Positions 44,172-54,435 of a DNA stretch of 62,203 nt are shown here, in pieces. The first letter of the stretch is position 1, and each line of letters begins with the position of its first letter. Origin of the DNA: Jingweiarchaeum tengchongense (GTDB lineage: Archaea > Nanobdellota > Nanobdellia > Jingweiarchaeales > Jingweiarchaeaceae); the NCBI GenBank assembly GCA_038874075.1, contig JAVZDD010000006.1, positions 1 through 62,203 on the forward strand. Reading direction: 5' to 3'. The notes under the pieces were generated by a model. The model did no database searches and was not told the origin of the DNA. It saw only the letters and a program-made list of their open reading frames with translations. The position numbers were made by a program, and so were the translations under genes.

Positions 44172-45056
44172 CTAAATCGTTGTTATGATTGGGTTCTCAA
44201 GCACCAATATCGTGTGTTCAAATTGACTAACGAGACCGAAACCCTTCTCCCTCAGAATATGATAGTTATGAAGTATACTATTTCTTACAAGATCAGCAAG
44301 TAAGAAATCAAGATTTGCAAATCCCCTTAACCATCTTTTTGCAAATGGTAATTTATCATATTCTCTCGAAAGAAAGGACAAAAGTTCTCTTGAGCTTGCC
44401 AACCTAGCTTTCCCATTTCCAGTTACTCTATATATTTCAGACTCTCTTCCTTCAACAACGAGACCTACACCATTCGTTGCAAATGGTTCTATCGCGATTA
44501 CATCCCCAATTTCAAGTTTTCTTGTACTCCCATTATCAATATTTGGTATGCTTTCACCTGTGTGAATTTCATAGCGAGCAATGTGGTGCCCACTAAGATT
44601 TGAAATTGGCGTAAATCCGAACTCCTTAATTTTTTCTTGAATTACTCGACCAATATCAGAAATTTTTATTCCAGGTTTTACAATTTCAATCGCATGTTTT
44701 AGTGCTTCTTCACTAGCTTTAATCAGATCTTGATTTTTGCTCGTTGATATCTCTTTCGTAAATGCTGTATCTGCAATGTAACCATCAAAACTAACACCAA
44801 TATCAACTTTAACAATATCCCCTTTTTTTATTATCCTTTCTTCATTTAACAAAGCAGTATCATGCGCAGCAATTTCATTTACTGAGATATTAACAGGAAA
44901 TGCTGGTTTCATTCCAAGTTCAATTATTTTTTCGTTTATTTTATCAGCAAGTTCACCATAGTTAATCCCCTCATTAAGAATCTCATTTGCGTATTCCCTT
45001 ACTTTTTTTGCAACTTCTCCAGCCTTCTTGTAATTCTCAATTTCATCTTCCTTCAT
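44172..45056 (-). CDS. map: Methionine aminopeptidase type II
   Basis: 294 residues. Metal ligands are visible at VDIGVSFDGYIADTAFT (two Asp), SGHHIARYEIHTG (His), IAIEPFATNGVG (Glu) and SQFEHTILV (Glu), and the size and helical insert fit the archaeal type II enzyme. It removes the initiator methionine. It overlaps the end of PolB by 14 bases, so the two are likely co-transcribed. Confidence 0.96.
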   Translation of the reverse strand: MKEDEIENYKKAGEVAKKVREYANEILNEGINYGELADKINEKIIELGMKPAFPVNISVNEIAAHDTALLNEERIIKKGDIVKVDIGVSFDGYIADTAFTKEISTSKNQDLIKASEEALKHAIEIVKPGIKISDIGRVIQEKIKEFGFTPISNLSGHHIARYEIHTGESIPNIDNGSTRKLEIGDVIAIEPFATNGVGLVVEGRESEIYRVTGNGKARLASSRELLSFLSREYDKLPFAKRWLRGFANLDFLLADLVRNSILHNYHILREKGFGLVSQFEHTILVLENPIITTI

Positions 45057-47565
45057 TTTTTTCCTCCCTTTCTATGAATCCACCAAGCCTAGTTTGCTTA
45101 CCTTCAATCTCTTCAAAAGAGTAACCAAGCGCTTCCAATATTCTTTTTGTCGCAGGTATAATCTGATGTTTTATATAATAATCAGGATCATAAGTTAAAT
45201 TTTTTTCAATTGCTTCTTCTAACAAAGTAGCCCTATCTGAAATTTTTCCAACTCCCTTTGTCACAACCCATTCAATCAACACACCAGGCCCAATTTTATA
45301 ACCCCTATCACTCGCCTTCTTAGCAGCGACCACATGAGGACCCATACTTGCATAATCACCAAATTCCTTCGTCATCTGCGTGTATATTGCCATTTTTCTC
45401 AATGGGACCTCATTATTTTTTATTTTTTTTATTATTCCTCTGATATAATCCATTGCACCATCAACGTCTTTATTTTTTAATATCATTTCAAGCACTTTTG
45501 CTTGTGTCTCCTTTGCGATATCAGCCCAGTCCCTTCTAACATACTCGAACCCCTTTATCGTTATTTCTCCCTTTTCATCGATCAATGCATACTTCTTCTT
45601 TGCCCCGTGTTCAATTTCACTTTTCTTTGAAACAAATATTCCTCTCTCATAGAAACCTTGTAATTCTAATAAGACCATCCCAGGCAACTTTTTGTTTATT
45701 TTTTCAAGGAAGTTTATTGCATCTTCTTTTGTCTTGTCTTTTAAAGCGATCATGATTGAATCCGTATCACCATATATGACATCGAATCCTTTCTCTTTTG
45801 CTTCTTCTATCACACTAGTAATGTAACTTCTACCCCAAGCAGTAATGCTTTCAGCACATTCCAAACAATACCACCTCGCCCTGGCAAATCCAAGATAACC
45901 ATACATACTGTTTGCGATTGTCTTTAATGCTTGTTGTCTTGCATCAAGTATTATATACTCTGAACTTCCTTTTTTTACCTCCTTCATTATTTTTCTTATT
46001 CTACTTCTCCTTTCAATTAAACTTTCAAGAATGGAAGGGATGATTCCCTTTCTTTTCTTACAAAACCAATACCTTCTTTTTTCTTCACCTATTTCTGGTG
46101 TTACATTCCCATCGCCCCTACAACAATAACAATTTATCGTAGATGGACATACATTGTGTGAAACAATGATGCTAGGATAAAGTGAACGAAAATCGAAGAC
46201 GACGATGTTTTCACTTAGTCCAGGTGAAGGTTGATATACAAAGGCACCCATGTAGGTCTTTCTCTTTCTTTTCTCAACTTCATCTTTATCTGGTCTATTT
46301 GGTATTAGTTCATTGAATTTTTTAACTTCCTTAATTAAATAAGATTCAACAAATTGACTAAACTTCATCCTACTCACTTCAAATAAAGGTTGGGCAACAA
46401 GTTTTGTTATTTCAAACATTAAAGGTAAAAATTTTTCTGATAATTTTTCAACTAGTTCAGAGTCTCTCAAACAATATTCGCATATTTTTACTAGATCTTT
46501 TCCACCATTTTCCCAAATTTTCCACATTTCACTCCAACTTATTTTTACCTTTCCGTAACCCAATATTTCTCTTGCAACAGAATCCAAATCAAGCGTTTCT
46601 GTTTTCAATGTATTTGAAATTACATTGGCAATAAAATGATAAAGATCAATGTGTATGATCCCCTTTATTCTTGCAGCCGAATATAAACCGTGTTTGACAA
46701 ATTTTAATTGAGAATTATCAAGCCCAATGTTTAAGGAGATCTTGTGTTCCATTGCCTTGGACCTCAGATATGGAAAATCAAATACATCAGAATTGTATCC
46801 AATTAAAAAATCAGGAGACTCCTTTTTTATGTACTCGATAAATCTCCTTATTAACTTATCTTCCGATTCAAAAGATTCGATATAATCATAGCCGTCCAAT
46901 TTTTTTGAGATGAAAACCTTCTTTTCACCATAATTTGAAAAAACAGAAATTGCCATGATTTTATTTTTATTACTCTTAATGTCACCCCTAGGGCTATATG
47001 TTTCAATATCGAATGCGAGAAATTTAGGATTCTTTATCATTTCACCATTTATGTTTTCTATTTTTTCAATAACCACCAAGTAATCTACATTATAATTTTT
47101 TTTATCAATCTCTTCCCCAGTAATCCTGACTTTGGTTAATGGACAAATTTCATTATCTATCAAATATCGCTTAGAAAACGGAATATCGAATTCATTTTTG
47201 TCCAGATAGCCTTCTATTTTTTTAATTTCATCGCTAATTTTGTTTATAGCACTTGGATGGTTTACATAAACTTTTATTGCGCTAACTTCCCTACCAAGAT
47301 AATTTTTTCTTAGTTTTTCAGTTTTTATTACTGAGAATATTCTTTCACCTTCTCTTACATAAATCTTCTTTAGTTTTTCTTCAAATACTCCAGCATCAAC
47401 CCCTTCCTTCAATGTTACGTAAAAATAATGTGTAAAATTAGGATCCAATGCTACTATCTTTTTACCATCATCACTAACACCAAATATTCTTATTATTGCT
47501 TCATTATTGCTACCCGTAATATGATCTACATCCAACACATAAAATTCTGAAACTAGTTTTGCCAT
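45043..47565 (-). CDS. polB: Family B DNA polymerase
   Basis: About 840 residues, intein-free. Exonuclease motifs: FDIETYSPRGD (near 186), YNSDVFDFPYLR and YCLRDSELV. Polymerase motifs: DFRSLYPSIIVSHN (near 455), KTIANSMYGYLGF, and YGDTDSIMI (near 597). The Tyr-containing thumb region (KKKYALI) follows. ATG 47565 gives the standard start AKLVSEFYVLDVD; an open frame of 47 codons upstream overlaps the divergent gene and is rejected. Works with PolD in replication or repair. Confidence 0.97.
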   Translation of the reverse strand: MAKLVSEFYVLDVDHITGSNNEAIIRIFGVSDDGKKIVALDPNFTHYFYVTLKEGVDAGVFEEKLKKIYVREGERIFSVIKTEKLRKNYLGREVSAIKVYVNHPSAINKISDEIKKIEGYLDKNEFDIPFSKRYLIDNEICPLTKVRITGEEIDKKNYNVDYLVVIEKIENINGEMIKNPKFLAFDIETYSPRGDIKSNKNKIMAISVFSNYGEKKVFISKKLDGYDYIESFESEDKLIRRFIEYIKKESPDFLIGYNSDVFDFPYLRSKAMEHKISLNIGLDNSQLKFVKHGLYSAARIKGIIHIDLYHFIANVISNTLKTETLDLDSVAREILGYGKVKISWSEMWKIWENGGKDLVKICEYCLRDSELVEKLSEKFLPLMFEITKLVAQPLFEVSRMKFSQFVESYLIKEVKKFNELIPNRPDKDEVEKRKRKTYMGAFVYQPSPGLSENIVVFDFRSLYPSIIVSHNVCPSTINCYCCRGDGNVTPEIGEEKRRYWFCKKRKGIIPSILESLIERRSRIRKIMKEVKKGSSEYIILDARQQALKTIANSMYGYLGFARARWYCLECAESITAWGRSYITSVIEEAKEKGFDVIYGDTDSIMIALKDKTKEDAINFLEKINKKLPGMVLLELQGFYERGIFVSKKSEIEHGAKKKYALIDEKGEITIKGFEYVRRDWADIAKETQAKVLEMILKNKDVDGAMDYIRGIIKKIKNNEVPLRKMAIYTQMTKEFGDYASMGPHVVAAKKASDRGYKIGPGVLIEWVVTKGVGKISDRATLLEEAIEKNLTYDPDYYIKHQIIPATKRILEALGYSFEEIEGKQTRLGGFIEREEKNEGR

Positions 47566-47605
47566 TAAAAAGATTAAAATAATAGGTATTTTTAAGCTTA
47601 CTATC

Positions 47606-49465
47606 ATGCTCAGCGGAATAGATCTCGCGTTCGTTAGAGTAGAATTAGAAGAACTAATTAATGCCAGGATTAAAAAGATATACCAGGTAGGAAAAAAATT
47701 TTTCATTAAATTTTATTCAAATAAAATTGGAAAACGTTTAATTAAAATTGTTCCTGGCGAATACATTTGTTTCACAAATCAAGAATATGAAAAAACAATT
47801 CAACCATCATCTTTTTGCATGCTTCTTAGGAAAAATCTAGAGAACCTGATATTAGATAAGATAGAACAAGAGGATTTTGAAAGAATACTTATATTTAACT
47901 TTAAGGGAAGGGAATTGATTAAATTAATTGTAGAATTTTTTTCTCATGGGAATTTGATAATTTGTGATAAAGAAAATAAAATAATTGCTGCTCTAATACC
48001 AAAAAAATACAAGGATAGATCAATAATAAAAGGAGAGATTTATAAGTATCCACCAAAAAAAGAGTTCTCATTTGAATCTAAAAAAGAGATTGTTAAAGAA
48101 CTTGCGAATTATTTTGGCAGTAAATATGCAGAGGAGATTTGTGTATTATCAAAAATTGACAAGAATAAAAGAGCGATTGATTTAAGCGATGCTGAGAAAC
48201 AAAGAATTAAAGAGAAAATTAGTGAAATAGAAACAAAAATATCAAAAGAGAAAGCACCCCAAGTTATTATTGAAAATGGGAATCCGATTGAGCTGCTGCC
48301 ATTCGATTTTATGTTATTTAAATATAAAGATAAAACCAAATTTAACACATTTAGTGAGGCAATCGATTACTTTTATTCGAAAAAAGAAGCTCAGACAGAG
48401 ATGCAATTATTAGCAAAAGAAAGTGAAAGAATGAAACAATTGATAGAAAAACAAAATGAGAAACTTGAATCCATGTTTAAGAAATACAACGAGCTGAAAG
48501 AGAAGGCGAATTTAATCATAAAGAACATCGACACGATTACATTTCTGTTGGAAGAGATAAAAAAACTTAAAGAACAAGGTATTCCATTTGATGAGATTGA
48601 GAAAAAAATTTCTTCCAAGATATTCAAGGGAATTCTTGAAAAGCAAAAGGAAGCTGTTTTTGAAATTAACAATGTAGAAATATCAATTAAAATAAACGAA
48701 AAGCCGAGCAAGATTGCAAACCAACTATTCGAAAAAGCTAAAAAATTAAAGGGGAAGATTGATAGGGCCAAGCAGATAATTGAGGAAAGAAAGCGTAAAC
48801 TCTACTCAGAAGAAAAGAAAGAGGTTGTAAAAGAGAAAAGATATTGGTATGAGAAATTTAACTGGTTTTTTACATCGAATAATTTATTAGTGATAGCAGG
48901 CATGAATGCAGTACAAAATGAGATTCTTATAAAAAAATATATGAAAAAAAATGATCTTGTTTTCCATGCTGATATATATGGTTCCCCATTTGCATTATTA
49001 AGGGACGGAGCAGAAAAAGCGAAGGAAGAAGATAAAATCGAAACCGCAAAATTTGTAGCATGCTTTTCTAGGGCTTGGAAAAATGCATTACCTGCAATTG
49101 ATGTTTACTATGTTTATCCAATGCAATTGACAAAACAAACAGAAGCTGGCGAGTTTTTAAGAAAAGGCTCATTTGTAATTCTCGGGAAAAAAAATTATAT
49201 AAAAGATGTTGAATTGAAAATAGCGCTTTGTTTTGATGAATCAAATAACAAAGTTTTTTGCGCACCTATCGAGAGTGCAATTAAACATGGATGGAAATTT
49301 GTCGTGTTGAAACCAGGAAGAGAAACAAAAGAAGAGATAAGTAAGAAGATTAGGGAAAAATTAATAAAAACCACAGGAAACGAAGGTTTAAAAAATCTAG
49401 TTTTAGATAGAATTATAAACACTTTACCAGAAGGAGGATTCCAAATTGAAGATATTCCAACATGA
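47606..49465 (+). CDS. rqcH: RqcH/NEMF-like ribosome quality control protein (NFACT)
   Basis: 619 residues. NFACT-N starts MLSGIDLAFVRVELEELINARIKKIYQVG. A coiled-coil middle region spans about 260-310, and NFACT-R near 420-540 has KKNDLVFHADIYGSPFALL and WKNALPAIDVYYVYPMQ. In eukaryotes and bacteria the family adds C-terminal tails to stalled nascent chains on the large subunit. The gene diverges from polB across a 40-base gap. Confidence 0.93.
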   Translation: MLSGIDLAFVRVELEELINARIKKIYQVGKKFFIKFYSNKIGKRLIKIVPGEYICFTNQEYEKTIQPSSFCMLLRKNLENLILDKIEQEDFERILIFNFKGRELIKLIVEFFSHGNLIICDKENKIIAALIPKKYKDRSIIKGEIYKYPPKKEFSFESKKEIVKELANYFGSKYAEEICVLSKIDKNKRAIDLSDAEKQRIKEKISEIETKISKEKAPQVIIENGNPIELLPFDFMLFKYKDKTKFNTFSEAIDYFYSKKEAQTEMQLLAKESERMKQLIEKQNEKLESMFKKYNELKEKANLIIKNIDTITFLLEEIKKLKEQGIPFDEIEKKISSKIFKGILEKQKEAVFEINNVEISIKINEKPSKIANQLFEKAKKLKGKIDRAKQIIEERKRKLYSEEKKEVVKEKRYWYEKFNWFFTSNNLLVIAGMNAVQNEILIKKYMKKNDLVFHADIYGSPFALLRDGAEKAKEEDKIETAKFVACFSRAWKNALPAIDVYYVYPMQLTKQTEAGEFLRKGSFVILGKKNYIKDVELKIALCFDESNNKVFCAPIESAIKHGWKFVVLKPGRETKEEISKKIREKLIKTTGNEGLKNLVLDRIINTLPEGGFQIEDIPT

Positions 49466-49868
49466 ATTTAATTTTTCAACCACACAGAAAATAGAGATAT
49501 TTGATTTAACAAATGATATTAAAAAATTTGTGAGTGGTTGCGGGATAAAGGAGGGTATATGTCTTATTTTTGCCCCGCACAACACAGCAGCACTCCTACT
49601 TCAAGAGAACGAGTCAGGATTACTCGAAGATATTAAAAATAAGATTGATGAGCTCTTCCCAAAAGATGCTAAATATGAACATAACAAAGTGGATGATAAC
49701 GCGCACTCCCACCTTTCCTCAATGATATTAAATCAATCCCTAGTATTACCAATAAAAGATGAAGAATTAATTCTAGGCACTTGGCAGTCGATTTTATTCC
49801 TAGAATTTGATGGGCCAAGGGAATTGAGGACTGTGATTACATATGCCATCGGAGAAGAAATCCATTAG
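49446..49868 (+). CDS. YjbQ/UPF0047 family protein
   Basis: 140 residues from TTG 49446. Motifs are CLIFAPHNTAALLLQENE, the catalytic-type HNKVDDNAHSHLSSMI histidine pair and GTWQSILFLEFDGPR, all typical of YjbQ. The family has been linked to thiamine phosphate synthase activity in some bacteria and its role in archaea is unsettled. It overlaps the end of rqcH by 20 bases and the DUF59 gene by 26, so the three are coupled. Confidence 0.9.
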   Translation: MKIFQHEFNFSTTQKIEIFDLTNDIKKFVSGCGIKEGICLIFAPHNTAALLLQENESGLLEDIKNKIDELFPKDAKYEHNKVDDNAHSHLSSMILNQSLVLPIKDEELILGTWQSILFLEFDGPRELRTVITYAIGEEIH

Positions 49869-50103
49869 TAAAAAAGACGTGATATCAGCATTAAGAAACG
49901 TAATCGACCCAGAGATAGGCATAGATATTGTTACTATGAAAATGATAAAAAAAATAGAAATCAAGGACGGCAATGTCAAAGTGATGTTTGTTCCAACGAC
50001 ACCATTCTGCCCACTGATAAATAACTTAGTTTTTATGATTAGGCAAGAAGTTGAGAAGATCAAAGGAGTTAAAAAGTGTGATGTTCAGGTTACAATAAAA
50101 TAA
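49843..50103 (+). CDS. DUF59/MIP18-type Fe-S assembly protein
   Basis: 86 residues: KKDVISALRNVIDPEIGIDIVTMKMI and TTPFCPLINNLVFMIRQEVEKI, with the conserved Cys in the TPFCPL loop. Relatives (SufT, Cia2) help insert Fe-S clusters in target proteins. Targets encoded in this window could include Nth, NrdG and PolB-class enzymes. Ends 11 bases before a convergent histone-like gene. Confidence 0.9.
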   Translation: MPSEKKSISKKDVISALRNVIDPEIGIDIVTMKMIKKIEIKDGNVKVMFVPTTPFCPLINNLVFMIRQEVEKIKGVKKCDVQVTIK

Positions 50104-50114
50104 AAAATAAAAAT

Positions 50115-50294
50115 TTAGAAATCGCAAGCCCTTACTGTTTTCCTTCCATTTGCATCTGCTCTCTTTACTGCGGCATCAATCGCACTTTTTACATACTTGT
50201 CCAATGCTTCAACAGCATCGTCTGGAAATCTGAAATCCTTCTTTACTTTCTTCACATATGCTTTGACCTTGCTTTTAACGACCAAATCAGCCAT
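50115..50294 (-). CDS. 59-residue histone-fold-like protein
   Basis: A small open frame starting MADLVVKSKVKAYVKKVKKDFRF and ending ADANGRKTVRACDF. The pattern AVEALDKYVKSAIDAAVKRADANGRKTVRACD matches the second helix, loop and RKTV-D end of histone folds (compare DUF1931 and archaeal histones). It is shorter than the 69-residue histone at 43.9 kb, and its first 25 residues are Lys-rich. Nothing else occupies this stretch. Function is inferred to be DNA binding. Confidence 0.8.
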   Translation of the reverse strand: MADLVVKSKVKAYVKKVKKDFRFPDDAVEALDKYVKSAIDAAVKRADANGRKTVRACDF

Positions 50295-50374
50295 TTAAAT
50301 CACCATTTTCCTCATTGTAATTAGATTTACTTATTTTTATTTTTATCTAACTAACTAATAGTATTAAAACTTAA

Positions 50375-53116
50375 CTATGTATGCCAAAATCTTCTTGTTC
50401 TTAAGAAGTTTCTCTCTTCCTTTATGATTTCCATCATCATTTCATCTTCATCTTTATAAAATTTGGAAAGTATCCTCTTAGCGCTTCTTATTCCAATACC
50501 ATACGCTGAAAGTGTGATGATTGCCTTTTTACCGTAAACAATGAAGAGTTCAGCGCTTTCTCTTAGTCTTGAAAGTAAAATCCTTTCCTGCTCATTCATT
50601 TTCTCACTATTTTTATATTTTTTAATTACCTTTCTTGCATTCAAAGTTTCTCTCTCTCCAACAAAACCAATCAACTTTGCTTCACAATTAGGACATTTCA
50701 ACTCTTCTTTTATATTGCCAACTTGGAACATACCGATTTCTTTGAAACAATTCATGCAGAACATAGAAATCATTTTCTTGGATATTCTTGCCTTTACCAA
50801 GTTTATCATTTCTTTCATCGCATCACTTGATCTCATAAAACCAGTAACACCACTGTATTCAAATCCAAGTAGACCTAAAGGTGAAATGATCGGTTTATTA
50901 GAAAGTGTGATTTTTATTTTTCCCTCTTCAATCTCTTTAACCACCCTTTCACAACCATCTATGTCCATCTTATCCTTGAATACTTCTTTAAATGCTTCCT
51001 TTTGAACGATGCTACCATCAAAAAGTTCTTCGATTCTTTTTAATCTTCCAATTGTATAATCAGCGTCCTTCGATATGATACCAAATCTCCTTGCGACATT
51101 GAAGAATCTGAATAAGTAAACCGAAGAATTTCTCAACGAAGAAGTTAAGATCTGTTTTACCCAATTATGCTTTAATGTCCTTATTACCTCTTCAGCGATT
51201 TTCAAGTTCTCAGTGTTAGGTACTCTTAAAATAATTCTATAAGCATCGCTTTTTAGCATTACACTTGAACCAATCTTTGTGGATATCAATGCTGAAAGCA
51301 CTTGTGCAAGCGCATTGTTTATATTAGAACCAAAACAAGCATGAATGATTAAGTAATCCTCATATTTCTCAATTAGAATATGACGTGAATCAGGAATTCC
51401 AAAAGACATCTGTTCCTTTAGTCCAGGAATATCTTTTTTTTCATTTCTAATTGTACTAGCATAACTTGCAATTTCAAATGGTACTGGGATTAGCTCCCCT
51501 TCCCAACTAGGTATGGCCCCACTATAATCCTTGTCCCTCATCACATAAATTTTATCTTGCTTCACATCGTTTACCCTCCAAGGCTCAGCTTTCATGATGA
51601 AAACAGAACCAGGAGAGATATACTGCATTACAAATCCTTGGTGCAAAATACCAACTGCTTTGTTGGTTTCTTCATCAATCACAAGATATTGCTTTTCATC
51701 AGGTATCATTGAAAGATTTTCAAAATAATGATAAAGTGCTTTTTTTGTTCTACTTATCTTATTTTCTCTAATCCTTATTAAACCCAAAATTTCCATTTGT
51801 CTTAAAACTTCTTCAAATTCATCAATTTTCAATTCCATGTAAGGATAAGCACGTTTTACCACATTGAAGACATATTCCTTGCTGGGATCTTTCTGGTCAA
51901 AACAAAATCCAATAATTTGGTGGGCAAGTACATCATATGGTTTCTCTGGTATTTTTGGCTCTTCTAACCAGTTTTCTTCCATCTTTTTCACAATTGCTAA
52001 ACTTTCAAGATAATCGTCCAAATCTTGTGTTAAAATTATTCCCTTCGATACAAGATATGTTCGATGCCCACTTCTGCCAACTCTCTGCATTAGCTTTGTT
52101 ACTTGTCTTGGACTCATATACTGAATCACAAAATCTATTTCTCCAATATCAATACCAAGCTCTAAGCTACTTGTGCATATTAATGCATTCATCTCGTGTT
52201 TCTTCAGTGCTTGCTCAGCCTTAATCCTTACTTCTTTTGAAAGCGACCCATGATGTATGTCGATTTTTATTTCCTTATCCCAACTTTTAATTCTTGATGC
52301 AAGTATCTCAGCCATTTCTCTGGTATTCACAAAGATGAGGGAAGCACCAGTCTTCTTCAATTCTTCTCTTATTCTCCTCAGACAATAACTAGCATTTTCC
52401 GATATTCCAAGTTCATTTGCAATTTTTTTGTCTTCTTGACTAATTCTCGGATATTCAACAGTCACACTATACTTCTTCGTCTCAGCGATATTAACAATTT
52501 CGCAGTCTCTTCCCAGCCCGACTAGAAACTTTGATATTTTTTGAGGATTACCAATCGTTGCCCCGATTCCTATGCGCTGGAATTCTTCTTTGGTCAATTC
52601 TCTAAGTCTCTCAAGCGCGATTGAAAGCTGTGCCCCCCTTTTATTCTCAGCAATCTCATGTATCTCATCAATTATTACATACTTTACCTTTCTCAAGTGC
52701 TCTCTTATTAATTTACCAACAAGTATGCTTTGAAGCGTTTCTGGTGTTGTTATTAAAACATCCGGGGGGCTTTCTGATTGTAATTTTCTAATATAAGAAG
52801 GTGTGTCTCCATGTCTTACATCCACTTCTAGTCCAATCTCATTCCCAAGCTTAATTATCCTTTCAAAAATATCTCGGTTGAGTGATCTAAGTGGTGTTAT
52901 GTACAGTACTTTTATTCCACCACCATCTTCATTAATTATTTTATTGAAGATTGGCAGCAATGCAGCCCAAGTTTTTCCATAACCTGTGGGCGCGATGATT
53001 AGTACATTTTTGCCTTCCATTACCTTAGGTATGGCTACGCTTTGAATAAGTGTTGGTTCACCCAAATTTTTCCTCAACCATGTTTGTATTCGCTCATCAA
53101 GTAATTTGAATACCAT
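50375..53116 (-). CDS. lhr: Lhr-type superfamily 2 DNA helicase
   Basis: 913 residues. Helicase motifs: APTGYGKTWAAL (near 42), DEIHEIAENKRGAQLS (near 148, the Lhr signature), GATIGNP, and VGRSGHR. The Lhr winged-helix and core extensions follow. A zinc site (CMNC...CPNC) and a C-terminal region with an HhH-like GIRSAKRILSKFY end it. Archaeal Lhr-type helicases unwind forked DNA and RNA-DNA hybrids and act in repair. No nuclease domain is seen. Confidence 0.95.
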   Translation of the reverse strand: MVFKLLDERIQTWLRKNLGEPTLIQSVAIPKVMEGKNVLIIAPTGYGKTWAALLPIFNKIINEDGGGIKVLYITPLRSLNRDIFERIIKLGNEIGLEVDVRHGDTPSYIRKLQSESPPDVLITTPETLQSILVGKLIREHLRKVKYVIIDEIHEIAENKRGAQLSIALERLRELTKEEFQRIGIGATIGNPQKISKFLVGLGRDCEIVNIAETKKYSVTVEYPRISQEDKKIANELGISENASYCLRRIREELKKTGASLIFVNTREMAEILASRIKSWDKEIKIDIHHGSLSKEVRIKAEQALKKHEMNALICTSSLELGIDIGEIDFVIQYMSPRQVTKLMQRVGRSGHRTYLVSKGIILTQDLDDYLESLAIVKKMEENWLEEPKIPEKPYDVLAHQIIGFCFDQKDPSKEYVFNVVKRAYPYMELKIDEFEEVLRQMEILGLIRIRENKISRTKKALYHYFENLSMIPDEKQYLVIDEETNKAVGILHQGFVMQYISPGSVFIMKAEPWRVNDVKQDKIYVMRDKDYSGAIPSWEGELIPVPFEIASYASTIRNEKKDIPGLKEQMSFGIPDSRHILIEKYEDYLIIHACFGSNINNALAQVLSALISTKIGSSVMLKSDAYRIILRVPNTENLKIAEEVIRTLKHNWVKQILTSSLRNSSVYLFRFFNVARRFGIISKDADYTIGRLKRIEELFDGSIVQKEAFKEVFKDKMDIDGCERVVKEIEEGKIKITLSNKPIISPLGLLGFEYSGVTGFMRSSDAMKEMINLVKARISKKMISMFCMNCFKEIGMFQVGNIKEELKCPNCEAKLIGFVGERETLNARKVIKKYKNSEKMNEQERILLSRLRESAELFIVYGKKAIITLSAYGIGIRSAKRILSKFYKDEDEMMMEIIKEERNFLRTRRFWHT

Positions 53117-53196
53117 GTTTAATAGTAATTCAGTGAGTAAATTAAGCTTTGCTAAATACTGAAAACATTTTATACTCCTTTATTTTATCTTTATTT

Positions 53197-54435
53197 ATGA
53201 ACCAAATAAAAAATATAATAGAAAATGTCAAGCAAGAAATTAGACCAAAGGAAAGCGAGAAATTGAGGATAGATAAAATTATAACAAAAATATCTGAAAA
53301 AATTGAAAAATCAACCAAAAAATTAAAGATTGAATCCAAACTCACACTTGGCGGATCGATCGCAAAAGGGACATGGCTTTCAGAACCAGAAGATATCGAT
53401 TTCTTCATGAAATTTGATAAGAAATATGAAAAAGAGGACATTTCCAATATCTGCCTTGAAATCTGTAAAGATGCATTCAAGAAAGTTGAAGTATTACATG
53501 GGTCAAGAGATTACTTCAACATTCATCTAAACAAATACAAGATCGAAATCGTTCCTGTGCTTGAGATAAATGAACCGAAAGAAGCGAAAAATAGTATGGA
53601 CATCTCTCCATTTCATGTATTGTATGTTAAAACGAAGATTGACAAAAATAAAAGTTTAGCAGATGAGATAAGAATAATGAAAAAATTTTGTCAGGCATGC
53701 AATTGCTATGGCGCAGAAACCTACTTACATGGTTTTTCCGGATATGCGATTGAATTGCTTATAATTCATTATGGCTCATTTTTAAAACTGATAAATTCAT
53801 TCGAAAAAATGCAGCCAAAGATAATAATCGATACTGAAAAATTTTACAAAACCAAGGAAGAAATAATAAATAAATTAAGTGATGCTAAGAAAAAGAGCCC
53901 GATAATCCTTATCGATCCCGTGCTTCCAATTAGAAATGCATGTGCTAGTTTGAGTTATGAATCATTCTCAAGATTTCTTTTCCACGCACGGATGTTCCTT
54001 AGAAATCCAAGCAAAGATTTCTTTAAAAAAATAGAATTTGGGAAGGAACAATTGAAAAGAAGATCAAAGATTAGAGGCACGAAAATACTGTTCTTCAATG
54101 TTAAAAGAGGAAATCTAAACGAAGAAACATTCCTCGCAATTCTAAGGAAGAAAATCAAATCGATTAAGAGCAGAATTGAAAGTGAGGGTTTCAATGTTTA
54201 CGATGCAGACATAATCAAAGAAAATCAGAAGATCATTGTATTCTTTGAAATTGAAACGATAAAAGTGAGTAAAATGAAGCGACATTTCGGCCCACCAGTA
54301 TGGGTTAGGAGAAAAAATTTTGATGAATTCATAAGAAAATGGAAAAATGTTTATGTTTATGAAAATAGGCTTGCGATTGATAGGAAGAGGACATACAAGA
54401 GTGTTAAGGATATCATCCAACCTTTACTAAGTTAG
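53197..54435 (+). CDS. cca: CCA-adding enzyme, class I archaeal
   Basis: About 412 residues. The nucleotidyltransferase motif GGSIAKGTWLSEPEDIDFFMKF gives the catalytic carboxylates; a third acid lies in IEIVPVLEI. Downstream are the archaeal-type central and tail domains (HGFSGYAIELLIIHYGSF). It adds CCA to tRNA 3' ends, needed here since the tRNA-Ile gene lacks CCA. ATG 53197 is preferred over the upstream open frame. Its 3' end overlaps the convergent phosphoesterase by 23 bases. Confidence 0.94.
   Translation: MNQIKNIIENVKQEIRPKESEKLRIDKIITKISEKIEKSTKKLKIESKLTLGGSIAKGTWLSEPEDIDFFMKFDKKYEKEDISNICLEICKDAFKKVEVLHGSRDYFNIHLNKYKIEIVPVLEINEPKEAKNSMDISPFHVLYVKTKIDKNKSLADEIRIMKKFCQACNCYGAETYLHGFSGYAIELLIIHYGSFLKLINSFEKMQPKIIIDTEKFYKTKEEIINKLSDAKKKSPIILIDPVLPIRNACASLSYESFSRFLFHARMFLRNPSKDFFKKIEFGKEQLKRRSKIRGTKILFFNVKRGNLNEETFLAILRKKIKSIKSRIESEGFNVYDADIIKENQKIIVFFEIETIKVSKMKRHFGPPVWVRRKNFDEFIRKWKNVYVYENRLAIDRKRTYKSVKDIIQPLLS

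Noticed and set aside
47566..47706. Upstream 47-codon extension of PolB
   Set aside because: It overlaps the start of the divergent rqcH gene and the standard PolB start is at 47565.
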